The notes below the pieces were generated by a model, which was given only the letters and a program-made list of their open reading frames with translations, made no database searches and was not told where the DNA came from. Positions 1 through 7,234 of a stretch of 11,253 nt of DNA are shown piece after piece. Position 1 is the first letter of the stretch, and every line of letters begins with the position of its first letter. Source of the DNA: Sulfurovaceae bacterium (GTDB lineage: Bacteria > Campylobacterota > Campylobacteria > Campylobacterales > Sulfurovaceae); NCBI GenBank assembly GCA_029933395.1, contig JAOZOG010000020.1, positions 1 to 11,253 on the forward strand. Reading direction: 5' to 3'. Position numbers and translations under genes: made by a program.

Positions 1-108
1 ATGCGTACGGAGTGTTATGCCATTTTGGAAGACCTGGAGAGAGAAGAGATAGAGGGAGAAGAGATCGATGGGCTTCTGGAAGAGCTGATGGAGCTAAAAA
101 CCGTGTAG
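1..108 (+). CDS. C-terminal fragment of an unidentified acidic protein (5' end outside window)
   Basis: Frame 1 is open from the first base to a TAG stop at 106-108, giving 35 visible residues. The first codon happens to be ATG, but no ribosome binding site can be seen because the window begins there, so it is most likely an internal Met of a longer gene. The peptide is strongly acidic (11 Glu and 2 Asp in 35 residues) and looks alpha-helical, with leucine-rich stretches such as GLLEELMEL near the end. I do not recognise the family; a C-terminal helical or winged-helix domain is possible but unproven. Frame 3 is also open to about base 164, which leaves some doubt about the frame; the neat overlap of the frame 1 stop with the head of a REP element favours frame 1. 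The gene converges on glmS. Confidence 0.5.
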   Translation: MRTECYAILEDLEREEIEGEEIDGLLEELMELKTV

Positions 109-130
109 GGTGTTGTCTCCCAACAACACC
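105..130 (+). repeat. REP element 1 (GTAG head plus hairpin)
   Basis: The GTAG tetranucleotide (105-108) is followed at once by an 8-bp perfect stem, GGTGTTGT (109-116) with ACAACACC (123-130), closed by a 6-base loop. GTAG followed by a palindrome is the signature of repetitive extragenic palindromes mobilised by RAYT (TnpA-REP) transposases. The TAG of the head is also the stop codon of the left gene. A matching element in the opposite orientation lies at 174-198, so the pair forms a BIME-like unit with a spacer of about 43 bases. As RNA it would also fold at the 3' end of the left transcript, but no U-tract follows. Confidence 0.7.
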
Positions 131-173
131 AGATCTGCATACTTTGGTATTTGATGCTTCATAATTGATGATC

Positions 174-198
174 GGTGTTGTGAGGCACAACACCCTAC
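174..198 (-). repeat. REP element 2 (inverted partner of REP element 1)
   Basis: Read on the minus strand, this begins with GTAG (198-195), followed by a 9-bp perfect stem, GGTGTTGTG (194-186) with CACAACACC (182-174), and a 3-base loop. Its first 12 bases, GTAGGGTGTTGT, are identical to those of the plus-strand element at 105-116, so the outer arms form 12-bp terminal inverted repeats. The head starts two bases beyond the glmS stop codon, so the hairpin forms at the very end of the glmS message and may stabilise or terminate it. Only the two copies in this window can be seen, so genome-wide repetition is inferred from the REP hallmarks. Confidence 0.7.
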
Positions 199-199
199 A

Positions 200-2008
200 T
201 TACTCTACCGTAACACTCTTCGCCAGATTCCTCGGCATATCGACGTCATTCCCCAGTCTGACAGAGATTTCCAGTGCCAGAAGCTGGGTAATCACCATCA
301 TCTCAAAAAACTCAAGCATTGGATGGCTCGACTGAAGTGTCTGGATGAAATCATCTGCGAGTTCGAAGGGTTCCGGTGAGATGGCGAGAATCGTCGCATC
401 CCGGGCACTCAGCTCTTCGACATTACTTTTGATCTTGTCATAATGCAGTGTTTTAGGCATCAGGGCAATGGTGAAGAGTTCGCTGTCGGCCAGTGCGATG
501 GGGCCATGCTTCATCTCACCTGCCGGATAGCCCTCGGCATGGAGATAGGAGATCTCTTTGAGCTTGAGGGCGCCTTCGAGTGCAAGAGGGAAGAAGATAT
601 CTCTGCCGATGAAGAAGAATCCGTGTCCATGGAGATAGCGCTTGGAGAGTCTGTGGAGTTTGCTGTGCAGCTTTTCGGTGACAGCCAGGGCCTTGGGGGT
701 GTGGCGCATCGCATCGATTTCGATCGCCCGTGTCTCTGCGCTGATGGATTTGCGCTTGTCAGCAAGATAGACGGCGAGCATCCAGAGTACCATCGCCTGC
801 GTCGCGAATGCCTTGGTGCTGGCGACACCTTTTTCGATACCGGCACGCGTCAAGATCGCCGCATCGCTCTCTCGGACAATGGAGGAGTTGTCGACGTTGC
901 AGATCGAGAGACTCTTGAGGCCGGCACGTTTGGCCATCTTGAGGGCTTCCAGCGTATCGGCAGTTTCGCCACTCTGGGAGATAGTAATGAAGAGTGTTTT
1001 GCTGTCGAGCAGGGGTTGTTTGTAGCGAAATTCACTGGCGATCTCGATATCGCAGCGGATTTTGGCGAAGCGCTCGAAGAGGTAGCTGGAGGTCAGGGCA
1101 GCATGGTAGCTGGTACCGCAGGCGCAAATTTTGATCGCTTCGATACCATCAAAGAAATCTTCGTCCAGTTCATCGAAAAGAATCTGATCGTCACCGACCC
1201 GTCCGATCATCGTATCGCTCATCACATGCGCCTGCTCGTAGATCTCTTTTTCCATAAAGAAGCGGTAGCCGTCTTTCTGTGCCATCGCCTTGTCGGTCGT
1301 CAGGGCCTGCTTTTGGAAACTCTTTTTGCCCTCTGCGTCGAAGAGTTCGACTTCGCCTTTTTTGGCGTAGCCATACTCTCCATCTTCGAGGTAGTAAACT
1401 TCTGTCGCTTTGCCAATGATGGGAGTGTCGGATGAGGCGAAGTAGACATCTTCTCCGCCAAATCCGATCAGCATCGGGGAGCCATTTTTGGCGAAGAAGA
1501 TCGTATCGGGAGCCGCTTCGGTGATGAGAAGTGTGGCGTAAGCACCCTCCAGCCTCTCGATCGTTTTTTGAAACGCTTCAAACGGGTTCTGCATCTGATT
1601 GTTGTATTTTTCAAAGAGATGCACGATCGTTTCGGTATCAGTTTGGCTTAGAAAGCTGACACCGTCGGCCTGCAGCTCTTTTTTGAGCTCCTGATAGTTC
1701 TCGATGATGCCATTGTGTACGACATAGCTATATTGGCCGAGATGAGGGTGGGCATTGAGTTCGGTCGGCTTGCCATGTGTCGCCCAGCGGGTATGGCCGA
1801 TAGAGATCCCGAAACCTTCCGAAGTAAAATCTTTGGTCTTCTCCCGAAGATTTTTCAGTTTGCCGACTGCCTTGAAGCTATTGAGTTTTTCATCCTCGAT
1901 GACGGCGATACCAGCAGAGTCATATCCACGATATTCCAGTTCCTGCAATCCGTCCAACAGTATCTCTTTTTTCTCTTTGGGGCCCAGATAACCTACGATT
2001 CCACACAT
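200..2008 (-). CDS. glmS: Glutamine--fructose-6-phosphate aminotransferase (isomerizing), GlmS
   Basis: This cytoplasmic enzyme makes glucosamine-6-phosphate from fructose-6-phosphate and glutamine, the first step toward UDP-GlcNAc for peptidoglycan and LPS. The start is set at the ATG giving MCGIVGY because Cys2, exposed when Met is removed, is the N-terminal nucleophile of class-II glutamine amidotransferases. An in-frame GTG four codons upstream (2020) would bury it. The 602 residues match the family (about 600-610). Visible landmarks are the amidotransferase domain (about 1-215) with GHTRWATHG near 71-79 and VHNG near 97-100; the first SIS domain with CACGTSYHAAL near 295 and SQSGETADT near 344; KGVASTKAF near 394; the second SIS domain from about 455; and the canonical end LAKSVTVE. 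It is the second gene of an operon, starting one base after the glnD stop. That gap leaves no room for a glmS ribozyme, so the cofactor-sensing leader of Gram-positives is absent. Confidence 0.98.
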   Translation of the reverse strand: MCGIVGYLGPKEKKEILLDGLQELEYRGYDSAGIAVIEDEKLNSFKAVGKLKNLREKTKDFTSEGFGISIGHTRWATHGKPTELNAHPHLGQYSYVVHNGIIENYQELKKELQADGVSFLSQTDTETIVHLFEKYNNQMQNPFEAFQKTIERLEGAYATLLITEAAPDTIFFAKNGSPMLIGFGGEDVYFASSDTPIIGKATEVYYLEDGEYGYAKKGEVELFDAEGKKSFQKQALTTDKAMAQKDGYRFFMEKEIYEQAHVMSDTMIGRVGDDQILFDELDEDFFDGIEAIKICACGTSYHAALTSSYLFERFAKIRCDIEIASEFRYKQPLLDSKTLFITISQSGETADTLEALKMAKRAGLKSLSICNVDNSSIVRESDAAILTRAGIEKGVASTKAFATQAMVLWMLAVYLADKRKSISAETRAIEIDAMRHTPKALAVTEKLHSKLHRLSKRYLHGHGFFFIGRDIFFPLALEGALKLKEISYLHAEGYPAGEMKHGPIALADSELFTIALMPKTLHYDKIKSNVEELSARDATILAISPEPFELADDFIQTLQSSHPMLEFFEMMVITQLLALEISVRLGNDVDMPRNLAKSVTVE

Positions 2009-2009
2009 T

Positions 2010-4484
2010 CTATGATTCACCTTGTGTCAATTTTTCTATGATTGTATCACGATTATGGCAAAAGTTCCCATTTTTTTCGATCAGGAAGAGGTCTCTGGCG
2101 TGCTTTTTCTGAGTGTGGATCTTGGCAGTGACGATATCGATTTGCAGTGAATCAAAGAGGGTGATGAAAAAGGCGATCAGCCCCCGCTGATCAAGTGTGT
2201 TGAGTTTCAATATAGCATAGCTTTTGGAATGGTCGCAATCGATAAAGATCTCCTCTCTTTTGATGGCAGGTATTGGTATGGGAGTTGTCAGCGTGCTGTC
2301 AAAGCCCTCTTCGATATAGTTTGCTGCATAGGGGAGTTCGTCTTCCTGGATTTTCTCGCTGAAGTCAAGGCGGAAAAATTTACTCTCATCTGACAGTTTG
2401 CAGATATCCATATTGACGAGATTGAGTCTGGAGAGTTTCCCCAGCAGATAGCCAAGATTGAATGGTTTTTTGCTTGTCACTTCGATTGTCAGAAAAAATT
2501 TGTTGCTGATTTCGTAGTGAAAATCCTCGATCTTCCAGGAGTTTGTCACAATCTGTAGAATTTTATCTCTTGGGTAGTGCAAAAAGAGAAGGTTGGAGGG
2601 GACGGAAAGAATCTTCTTCTGTTCGCCCCTGGAGAGCTGCTTGAATGGCCCGAAGCGTTTCATGCTCTTCATTTTGGTGACACGCATCGCTGTCTCATCC
2701 AGCATTTCCGAATGCTCCAGGGATTCGATGGATTGCGTGTAGAGTGTTTTGAGGAGTCGCGCGGTGAAAGTATTGTAGATATCATTTCCGACACCGCTCA
2801 TATCTGCATAGGTCAGAATATAGATCATGTCCAGCATCTTTTTACTCTTGAACTGTGAAGCGAACATTAGAATCGTTTTTTCGTTATAGAGATCCTCGCG
2901 TTGTGCAACATTGCTCATCAAGGTATGGTTATGAATGAGAACAACCCCCGCCTCTATCATCTCCTCTCTCAGACCGAGTGATTTGGCAAAGATCCTGAAG
3001 AGGGATGCACCCACCAGAGAGTGGTCTCTCTTGCGTCCTTTTCCGGCATCGTGCAGGAGTGTTACCAGCTTGATCATCTCCTTCTCTTCTGTGTCGAGTG
3101 CATCGTAAAGCGACCGGATGAAAGAGTCTTTGATATGTTCCAGATGAAAAATAGAGACAAGCAGATGAATATCGACGGGAAAACGGTGGTATCCATCAAA
3201 TTGTGGAAGATCGATGATTTTTTTGAGCGGTGGAATAATATAGCTGAGAAGTCTTGCCCTCGAAAGTGTGATCAGAATAGAGTAGGCGTGCGGACTTTGG
3301 AAGATCCGTCGGATGAGTGGATAGTAGCTTTGGTCTATCTTCTCCTCTCTGGGCGCATGAATCAACTGTTTGAGTAGTGCGGGTGAAGCTTTGTACTCTC
3401 TGTTTCGGGCTTGTGTGATGAGTTCTTCCAGACAGGTATACATGTCCGACTCATCTGTTTGTTTGAAGGCTTCAAGAAGCCCCTCTTCGTTGATGCCATA
3501 CTCTTTGGCAAGGAGGTCGACCCAGATTGTGGTATAGAGATAGACAATCTTGAGACTGCTCAGTACTTTTTGAGAGAAGCGCATATGGGCTCTTTTGTTT
3601 GCTTCGTATCCAAGGTAGTGTGCGACATCAGGTATGAGCTCGAGGCGTAGTCGGTCCTCCTTCTTTCCGCTCGCCAGGTGCAGGGCGGAGCGTACGCGGA
3701 ACAGGAACTCGAGCGCCTGACGAAAAGTGCGGTACTCTACCTCTATGACGATCGACTCGGGAAGCTGAGAGATGTGATCGATATTGTACCGGACTTTTCC
3801 CAGCCAGTAGACGAGATTGGCATCCCTGAATCCGCCTCTTCCCTCTTTCAGGTTGGGCTCCATACTGAAGGGAAATTTATGATGGAGCGTATGCTGCTCC
3901 TGAAGCCGCTTGAGGACAAAAGAGTGGGGATCGTCGTGTCTGATGGCATTGAGTACATTCTGCACCTCTGTCCATAGATGGTGTGATCCTTCGACAAAAC
4001 GCGACTCTATCAGGGCTGTCTTGATCGTGATATCGCCTCTGGAAGCTTCCAGGAGCTCATCGACGGTATGGACGCGGTGCCCGAGTTTGAGGCCACAGTC
4101 CCAGATGAGATAGAGGATCTTTTCGATGATCTCCTTGGTGTTGTATCCAGGTATCTCTTTGTAGACGATCAGTAGGTCGATATCCGAGTAGACACAGAGT
4201 TGCTCGCGGCCATAGCTTCCCAGGGCGGCAAGACTCAGAGGAAGGGAGTTTTTCATAGGCAGGTAGTTTTTGAAGACACCATAGAGTGCAATCTTGAAGA
4301 TAAGTTTGAGTATCTCATCGATCTTTTTGGTATGCTTGACAAGGAAGTCTTTTCCTCCCGAAGTACTGAATGTTTCATCCAGTGTCGTAAAATAGGCAGC
4401 AATATCCGCTTTGAGTACTTTGGCCATCTCGAAATCATTTGCATTTTGATAGAGTAGTTCTTCTATTTTTTCTTTGGTATCCAT
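2010..4484 (-). CDS. glnD: [Protein-PII] uridylyltransferase / uridylyl-removing enzyme, GlnD
   Basis: GlnD senses glutamine and adds or removes UMP on PII proteins (GlnB/GlnK), which then control glutamine synthetase and nitrogen gene expression. At 824 residues it is slightly shorter than E. coli GlnD (890) but has the full domain order. The nucleotidyltransferase domain has LGSYGRE (88-94) and SDIDLL (100-105). The GlnD hallmark MEPNLKEGRGGFRD is at 208-221. The HD phosphohydrolase domain runs from about 430 (DGYHRFPVDIHLL) through LLHDAGKG (476-483), HNH (518-520) and LTYADM (557-562). Two ACT domains, expected to bind glutamine, lie at about 663-735 and 755-820. The ATG at 4484 follows an AGGG about 11 bases upstream, an unimpressive ribosome site. 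The gene leads an operon with glmS and is divergent from mqnE. Metal-binding residues of both catalytic domains look intact. Domain identity is firm; the activity assignment is by family. Confidence 0.93.
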   Translation of the reverse strand: MDTKEKIEELLYQNANDFEMAKVLKADIAAYFTTLDETFSTSGGKDFLVKHTKKIDEILKLIFKIALYGVFKNYLPMKNSLPLSLAALGSYGREQLCVYSDIDLLIVYKEIPGYNTKEIIEKILYLIWDCGLKLGHRVHTVDELLEASRGDITIKTALIESRFVEGSHHLWTEVQNVLNAIRHDDPHSFVLKRLQEQHTLHHKFPFSMEPNLKEGRGGFRDANLVYWLGKVRYNIDHISQLPESIVIEVEYRTFRQALEFLFRVRSALHLASGKKEDRLRLELIPDVAHYLGYEANKRAHMRFSQKVLSSLKIVYLYTTIWVDLLAKEYGINEEGLLEAFKQTDESDMYTCLEELITQARNREYKASPALLKQLIHAPREEKIDQSYYPLIRRIFQSPHAYSILITLSRARLLSYIIPPLKKIIDLPQFDGYHRFPVDIHLLVSIFHLEHIKDSFIRSLYDALDTEEKEMIKLVTLLHDAGKGRKRDHSLVGASLFRIFAKSLGLREEMIEAGVVLIHNHTLMSNVAQREDLYNEKTILMFASQFKSKKMLDMIYILTYADMSGVGNDIYNTFTARLLKTLYTQSIESLEHSEMLDETAMRVTKMKSMKRFGPFKQLSRGEQKKILSVPSNLLFLHYPRDKILQIVTNSWKIEDFHYEISNKFFLTIEVTSKKPFNLGYLLGKLSRLNLVNMDICKLSDESKFFRLDFSEKIQEDELPYAANYIEEGFDSTLTTPIPIPAIKREEIFIDCDHSKSYAILKLNTLDQRGLIAFFITLFDSLQIDIVTAKIHTQKKHARDLFLIEKNGNFCHNRDTIIEKLTQGES
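2018..2023 (-). promoter_or_regulatory. Ribosome binding site of glmS (decides the start)
   Basis: AAGGTG on the minus strand lies 9 bases before the ATG at 2008, inside the end of glnD. The alternative GTG start (2020-2018) is itself part of this Shine-Dalgarno-like hexamer, which further argues for the ATG. Confidence 0.6.
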
Positions 4485-4508
4485 TCGTAATCAGCCCTAA
4501 TCTTTTAG

Positions 4509-4517
4509 TGCTATAAT
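4509..4517 (+). promoter_or_regulatory. Extended -10 promoter for mqnE
   Basis: TGCTATAAT is a perfect extended -10 (TGnTATAAT), about 34 bases before the mqnE ATG, predicting transcription from near 4524 and a short leader. No convincing -35 lies 17 bases upstream, as is usual for sigma-70 promoters in Campylobacterota. The hexamer overlaps the leftward glnD -10. Confidence 0.65.
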
Positions 4518-4521
4518 ATCA
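4513..4521 (-). promoter_or_regulatory. Extended -10 promoter for the glnD-glmS operon
   Basis: The minus strand reads TGATATTAT, an extended -10 of the form TGnTATTAT. It predicts a start near 4506 and a leader of about 22 bases before the glnD ATG at 4484. It shares five bases (4513-4517) with the opposing mqnE -10, so both promoters probably cannot be occupied together. Confidence 0.5.
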
Positions 4522-4551
4522 AAATTTTGAAAAACGATATCCGAAAAGTGA

Positions 4552-5631
4552 ATGATAAAAATGAATAAAATCGATCTGATCAAAAAAGTACAAAGTGGTG
4601 AACGGCTGAATCAGCAGGAGGGTGAGGCGCTCTACGATCTCGACCTCTATACTCTGGGAGAGCTGGCAGACGGTATCAGAAAAGCCAGGTACGGCAAGAA
4701 GAGCTACTTCAATATCAACCGACACATCAACCCGACCAATGTTTGTAAGGATATCTGCAAATTCTGTGCCTACTCCGCCAGCCGCAAAAACCCCAATCAG
4801 TATACAATGAGCCACGAGGAGATTCTGGAGATCGCCAAACACTCCTGGGAGAACGGCGCCAAAGAGGTGCATATCGTTTCGGCACACAATCCCGAAGCAG
4901 GATTGGAGTGGTATATGGGAGCCTTCCGTAAAATCAAGGAGGCATATCCGGATCTGCATGTCAAGGCACTGACCGCAGCGGAGGTTAATTTCCTGGCTGA
5001 AGAGTATGACTTGAGTCACGATGCAGTGCTGGATATGATGATCGAAAACGGTGTCGACTCGATGCCCGGGGGTGGTGCGGAGATCTTCGACGAAGAGGTG
5101 CGTGACTTTATCTGTAAAGGCAAAGTGACCTCGGAGCAGTGGCTCGATATCCATCGCAAATGGCACCAGAGAGGCAAAATGAGCAATGTGACGATGCTTT
5201 TTGGGCACGTCGAAGCGCGCCGGCACCGCATCGATCACATGCTGCGTCTGCGTGACCTGCAGGATAAGACCGGTGGTTTCAATGCTTTCATCCCTCTGGT
5301 CTATCAGCGCGACAACAACTTCCTGAAAGTCAGGGAGTTTCCGACTGGACAGGAGATCCTCAAGACGTATGCGATCAGCCGTATCCTGCTGGACAATATT
5401 CCTCATCTCAAAGCCTACTGGGTGACTGCTTCGATCGGTTTGGCCCTCATTGCCCAGGAGTTTGGTGCAGACGATCTGGATGGCACGATCGAAAAAGAGT
5501 CGATCCAGTCCGCTGCCGGTGCTGCCAGCAGCCATGGGATGGACCTGAATGAGTTTGTAGGGTTGATCAAAAACAGTGGTTTTACACCGGTGGAGCGGGA
5601 CAGTCTCTACAATGAGATCAAAGTTTACTAA
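4552..5631 (+). CDS. mqnE: Aminodeoxyfutalosine synthase (radical SAM), MqnE
   Basis: MqnE joins the adenosyl radical of S-adenosylmethionine to 3-[(1-carboxyvinyl)oxy]benzoate to form aminofutalosine, the second step of the futalosine route to menaquinone, in the cytoplasm. The 359 residues carry the radical-SAM cluster motif Cys65-x3-Cys69-x2-Cys72 (CKDICKFC) after INRHINPTNV. The stretch SMPGGGAEIFDEEVRD (170-185) and MLFGHVEARRHRIDHMLRLR (215-234) with GGFNAFIPLVYQ (241-252) fits MqnE better than its relative MqnC: MqnE has GH-(I/V)-E after the MLxG segment and an 'AFIPL' motif. The ATG at 4552 is adopted, but an in-frame ATG at 4561 has an equally plausible AAGTGA 9 bases upstream. The gene appears monocistronic, with its own extended -10 promoter, and converges on the exported-protein operon. 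Enzyme identity is confident; the exact start is not. Confidence 0.93.
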   Translation: MIKMNKIDLIKKVQSGERLNQQEGEALYDLDLYTLGELADGIRKARYGKKSYFNINRHINPTNVCKDICKFCAYSASRKNPNQYTMSHEEILEIAKHSWENGAKEVHIVSAHNPEAGLEWYMGAFRKIKEAYPDLHVKALTAAEVNFLAEEYDLSHDAVLDMMIENGVDSMPGGGAEIFDEEVRDFICKGKVTSEQWLDIHRKWHQRGKMSNVTMLFGHVEARRHRIDHMLRLRDLQDKTGGFNAFIPLVYQRDNNFLKVREFPTGQEILKTYAISRILLDNIPHLKAYWVTASIGLALIAQEFGADDLDGTIEKESIQSAAGAASSHGMDLNEFVGLIKNSGFTPVERDSLYNEIKVY

Positions 5632-5669
5632 CCAGGGCCAGTAACGAAGCTGTGCACTGTATTGATTGT

Positions 5670-5707
5670 AGCGCTTCATTCCTCTCTATGAGAGATCTTG
5701 AGGCGCT
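5670..5707 (+). terminator. Bulged hairpin between convergent genes, possible mqnE terminator
   Basis: AGCGCTTC (5670-5677) pairs with GAGGCGCT (5700-5707) through 7 Watson-Crick pairs and one G-U. It encloses a second stem, CTCTC (5682-5686) with GAGAG (5690-5694), and a 3-base loop. The G-U pair works only in plus-strand RNA, so it would serve mqnE. No U-tract follows, so it is not a classical intrinsic terminator. The rest of the 116-base gap shows nothing else. Confidence 0.35.
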
Positions 5708-5747
5708 TGAGTGCTGCAGGTATCCAATCCGAAATAATCGTTTCTGC

Positions 5748-7226
5748 TTATCTCGGACAGAGTTCGCTTGCGTAAATCACGCCGTCGTATTCGATGGCAC
5801 CGATACGACCATCTTTGCCCTTTTTGACGATACGGGCTGTTGACCTTTCGCCGTCAAAAACCAGGCTGATGGTGTTTTTGCCGACCTTGTAGCTGCCTCT
5901 TCCATAAGGGGTATTGAGGTCTTGCAGGGAACCGAAGTAGAAGATTCCATTTGCTTCGAAACGGGCCCACTCGTTGCCGTCTGCATTGTTGCTGCAGTAA
6001 AATGTAGCGAGTTGATTGCCTGGGGTGGATGGTTGAGGCGATGTAACCGGTGCGCTCGAGGGAGATATTGCTTCGGTTGCACTCAACGGATCGTAAACCT
6101 GCTGCTGCACCTCTTTTTTCACAAAGGTTCGTACGCTTCCGTCGGCATAATGCAGTACCAGTTTATTGCCGTTTTGCTCGTAGGGGTAGAGGACCTGCTT
6201 CAAACCGTCGATGATCACGATATTTTTGCCATCGATGCGACAGTGAAAGGGTTTGCCGTTGTAGCGAAGCTCTGAAGAGGAGAGGATCTCCATAACCTGT
6301 TCCCCCTTGTCGGTATGGGCGATCCATTTGCCAAGAGGTGGCTGGAACGGTGCGGAGGATGCAGAAGGTGTCGACGGTGTCGATACCCCTATGCCGCCGG
6401 AGTGTTGCTCCTGGGAAGTGCGGATCTGAAACTCTCTGCTTTTGAGAAGTTTCCCTCCGAAATAGACCGATATTCTGTAAGTTCCAACCGGCCAGTCGTT
6501 GCTCCCGCTGATCTCTTCCTGGATCGCACCTTCCGGAAGTTCCGCAATGACTTTATCTTCCATGAAGACCTCATTGCGGGTACCGCCTGCGTCGACTATC
6601 ATCGCACGCACCAGAAATTGGTCTCCTTTGTGTGCGCCGCTATAGGTCGCTACCATACTGATCGTATGCTGCTTGGGATCGAATTGATCGGCGATTCCCT
6701 CCGGAACCGAATAGCCTTTTTCATCGATAGTGACTTTTCGGGCAAAGAGGATTCTGCCGATTTTCGGATTACTTTTGACGGTTCCGATACCCAGGCCACC
6801 GGAGAGCGACTCGCTCTTTGGGTTTCCTACCGAAAATTCCTTCGTGCCAATTTTTTTGCCTTCTGCGTAAACATCGACACGATAATTCCCCTCAGGGAAA
6901 AGCGCTTTTCCTCTTGAGAGGGATGCCCTGACGACACCATCCGGCAGGGTTGTTTTGGCATCGACATCGGCGATTTTGTAGTTGGGCGTGGAGATGGCAT
7001 CGATCGCGATGAAGGAGACACGGATCGACGTGCCGGGTTTGGCATTTTTGTATTTGACGATGGCAAACATTTTGGGTATTTCCGGTGGGAACCTGTCTAC
7101 GATACCGTTGACGGTGTAACTGTTTTTTCCCTCATTTTTGACAGCCTCTTTCGCCATCACGATTTCGCTGACCTCGACTCCCATTGTGACTGCTGTCAAA
7201 AGCAGCAGAGTAATTATTTTTCTCAT
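5748..7226 (-). CDS. Exported multidomain protein: two Ig-like repeats plus a C-terminal tail shared with the neighbouring C11 protease
   Basis: Function unknown; 492 residues. An N-terminal hydrophobic segment (about 4-16) after MRK indicates a signal peptide, perhaps cut near 25. Two homologous beta-rich repeats follow, at about 41-133 and 178-268. Both begin GI(V/A)D(R/Q)F and end with P-x-G-x-YR(V/I)(D/S)VY, then K-EF. Each is trailed by SGG(L/I)G(I/V) (142-147 and 276-281). A Pro/Ser linker leads to a small unit (about 298-371) beginning LGKW with YNGK and NGNKLVLHYADG, resembling short lipocalin-like barrels. A second Pro/Ser linker leads to the final unit (about 409-492), with YCS at 410-412, ARFEANGIFYFGS and a closing Cys490. 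Both C-terminal units recur in the divergent clostripain-like protease. The start lies 8 bases after the stop of the upstream gene, with only a weak CAGCAGG as ribosome site. It may be a protease substrate, inhibitor or partner; this is inference. Confidence 0.88.
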   Translation of the reverse strand: MRKIITLLLLTAVTMGVEVSEIVMAKEAVKNEGKNSYTVNGIVDRFPPEIPKMFAIVKYKNAKPGTSIRVSFIAIDAISTPNYKIADVDAKTTLPDGVVRASLSRGKALFPEGNYRVDVYAEGKKIGTKEFSVGNPKSESLSGGLGIGTVKSNPKIGRILFARKVTIDEKGYSVPEGIADQFDPKQHTISMVATYSGAHKGDQFLVRAMIVDAGGTRNEVFMEDKVIAELPEGAIQEEISGSNDWPVGTYRISVYFGGKLLKSREFQIRTSQEQHSGGIGVSTPSTPSASSAPFQPPLGKWIAHTDKGEQVMEILSSSELRYNGKPFHCRIDGKNIVIIDGLKQVLYPYEQNGNKLVLHYADGSVRTFVKKEVQQQVYDPLSATEAISPSSAPVTSPQPSTPGNQLATFYCSNNADGNEWARFEANGIFYFGSLQDLNTPYGRGSYKVGKNTISLVFDGERSTARIVKKGKDGRIGAIEYDGVIYASELCPR

Positions 7227-7234
7227 CCTGCTGC

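Noticed and set aside
443..1435. Open 330-codon plus-strand frame
   Set aside because: It lies wholly antisense to glmS, whose protein has all family motifs. The frame has no ribosome site or recognisable domain and is a by-product of glmS codon use.
2009..2009. glmS ribozyme upstream of glmS
   Set aside because: The single base between glnD and glmS leaves no untranslated leader to hold one.
2009..2020. Upstream GTG start for glmS (four extra residues)
   Set aside because: It would place residues before the catalytic Cys, which must be N-terminal after Met removal, and the GTG overlaps the ribosome binding site.
4519..5679. Open 386-codon minus-strand frame
   Set aside because: It covers mqnE antisense and starts and ends outside it without promoter or ribosome site. 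The MqnE radical-SAM motifs on the plus strand settle which strand codes.
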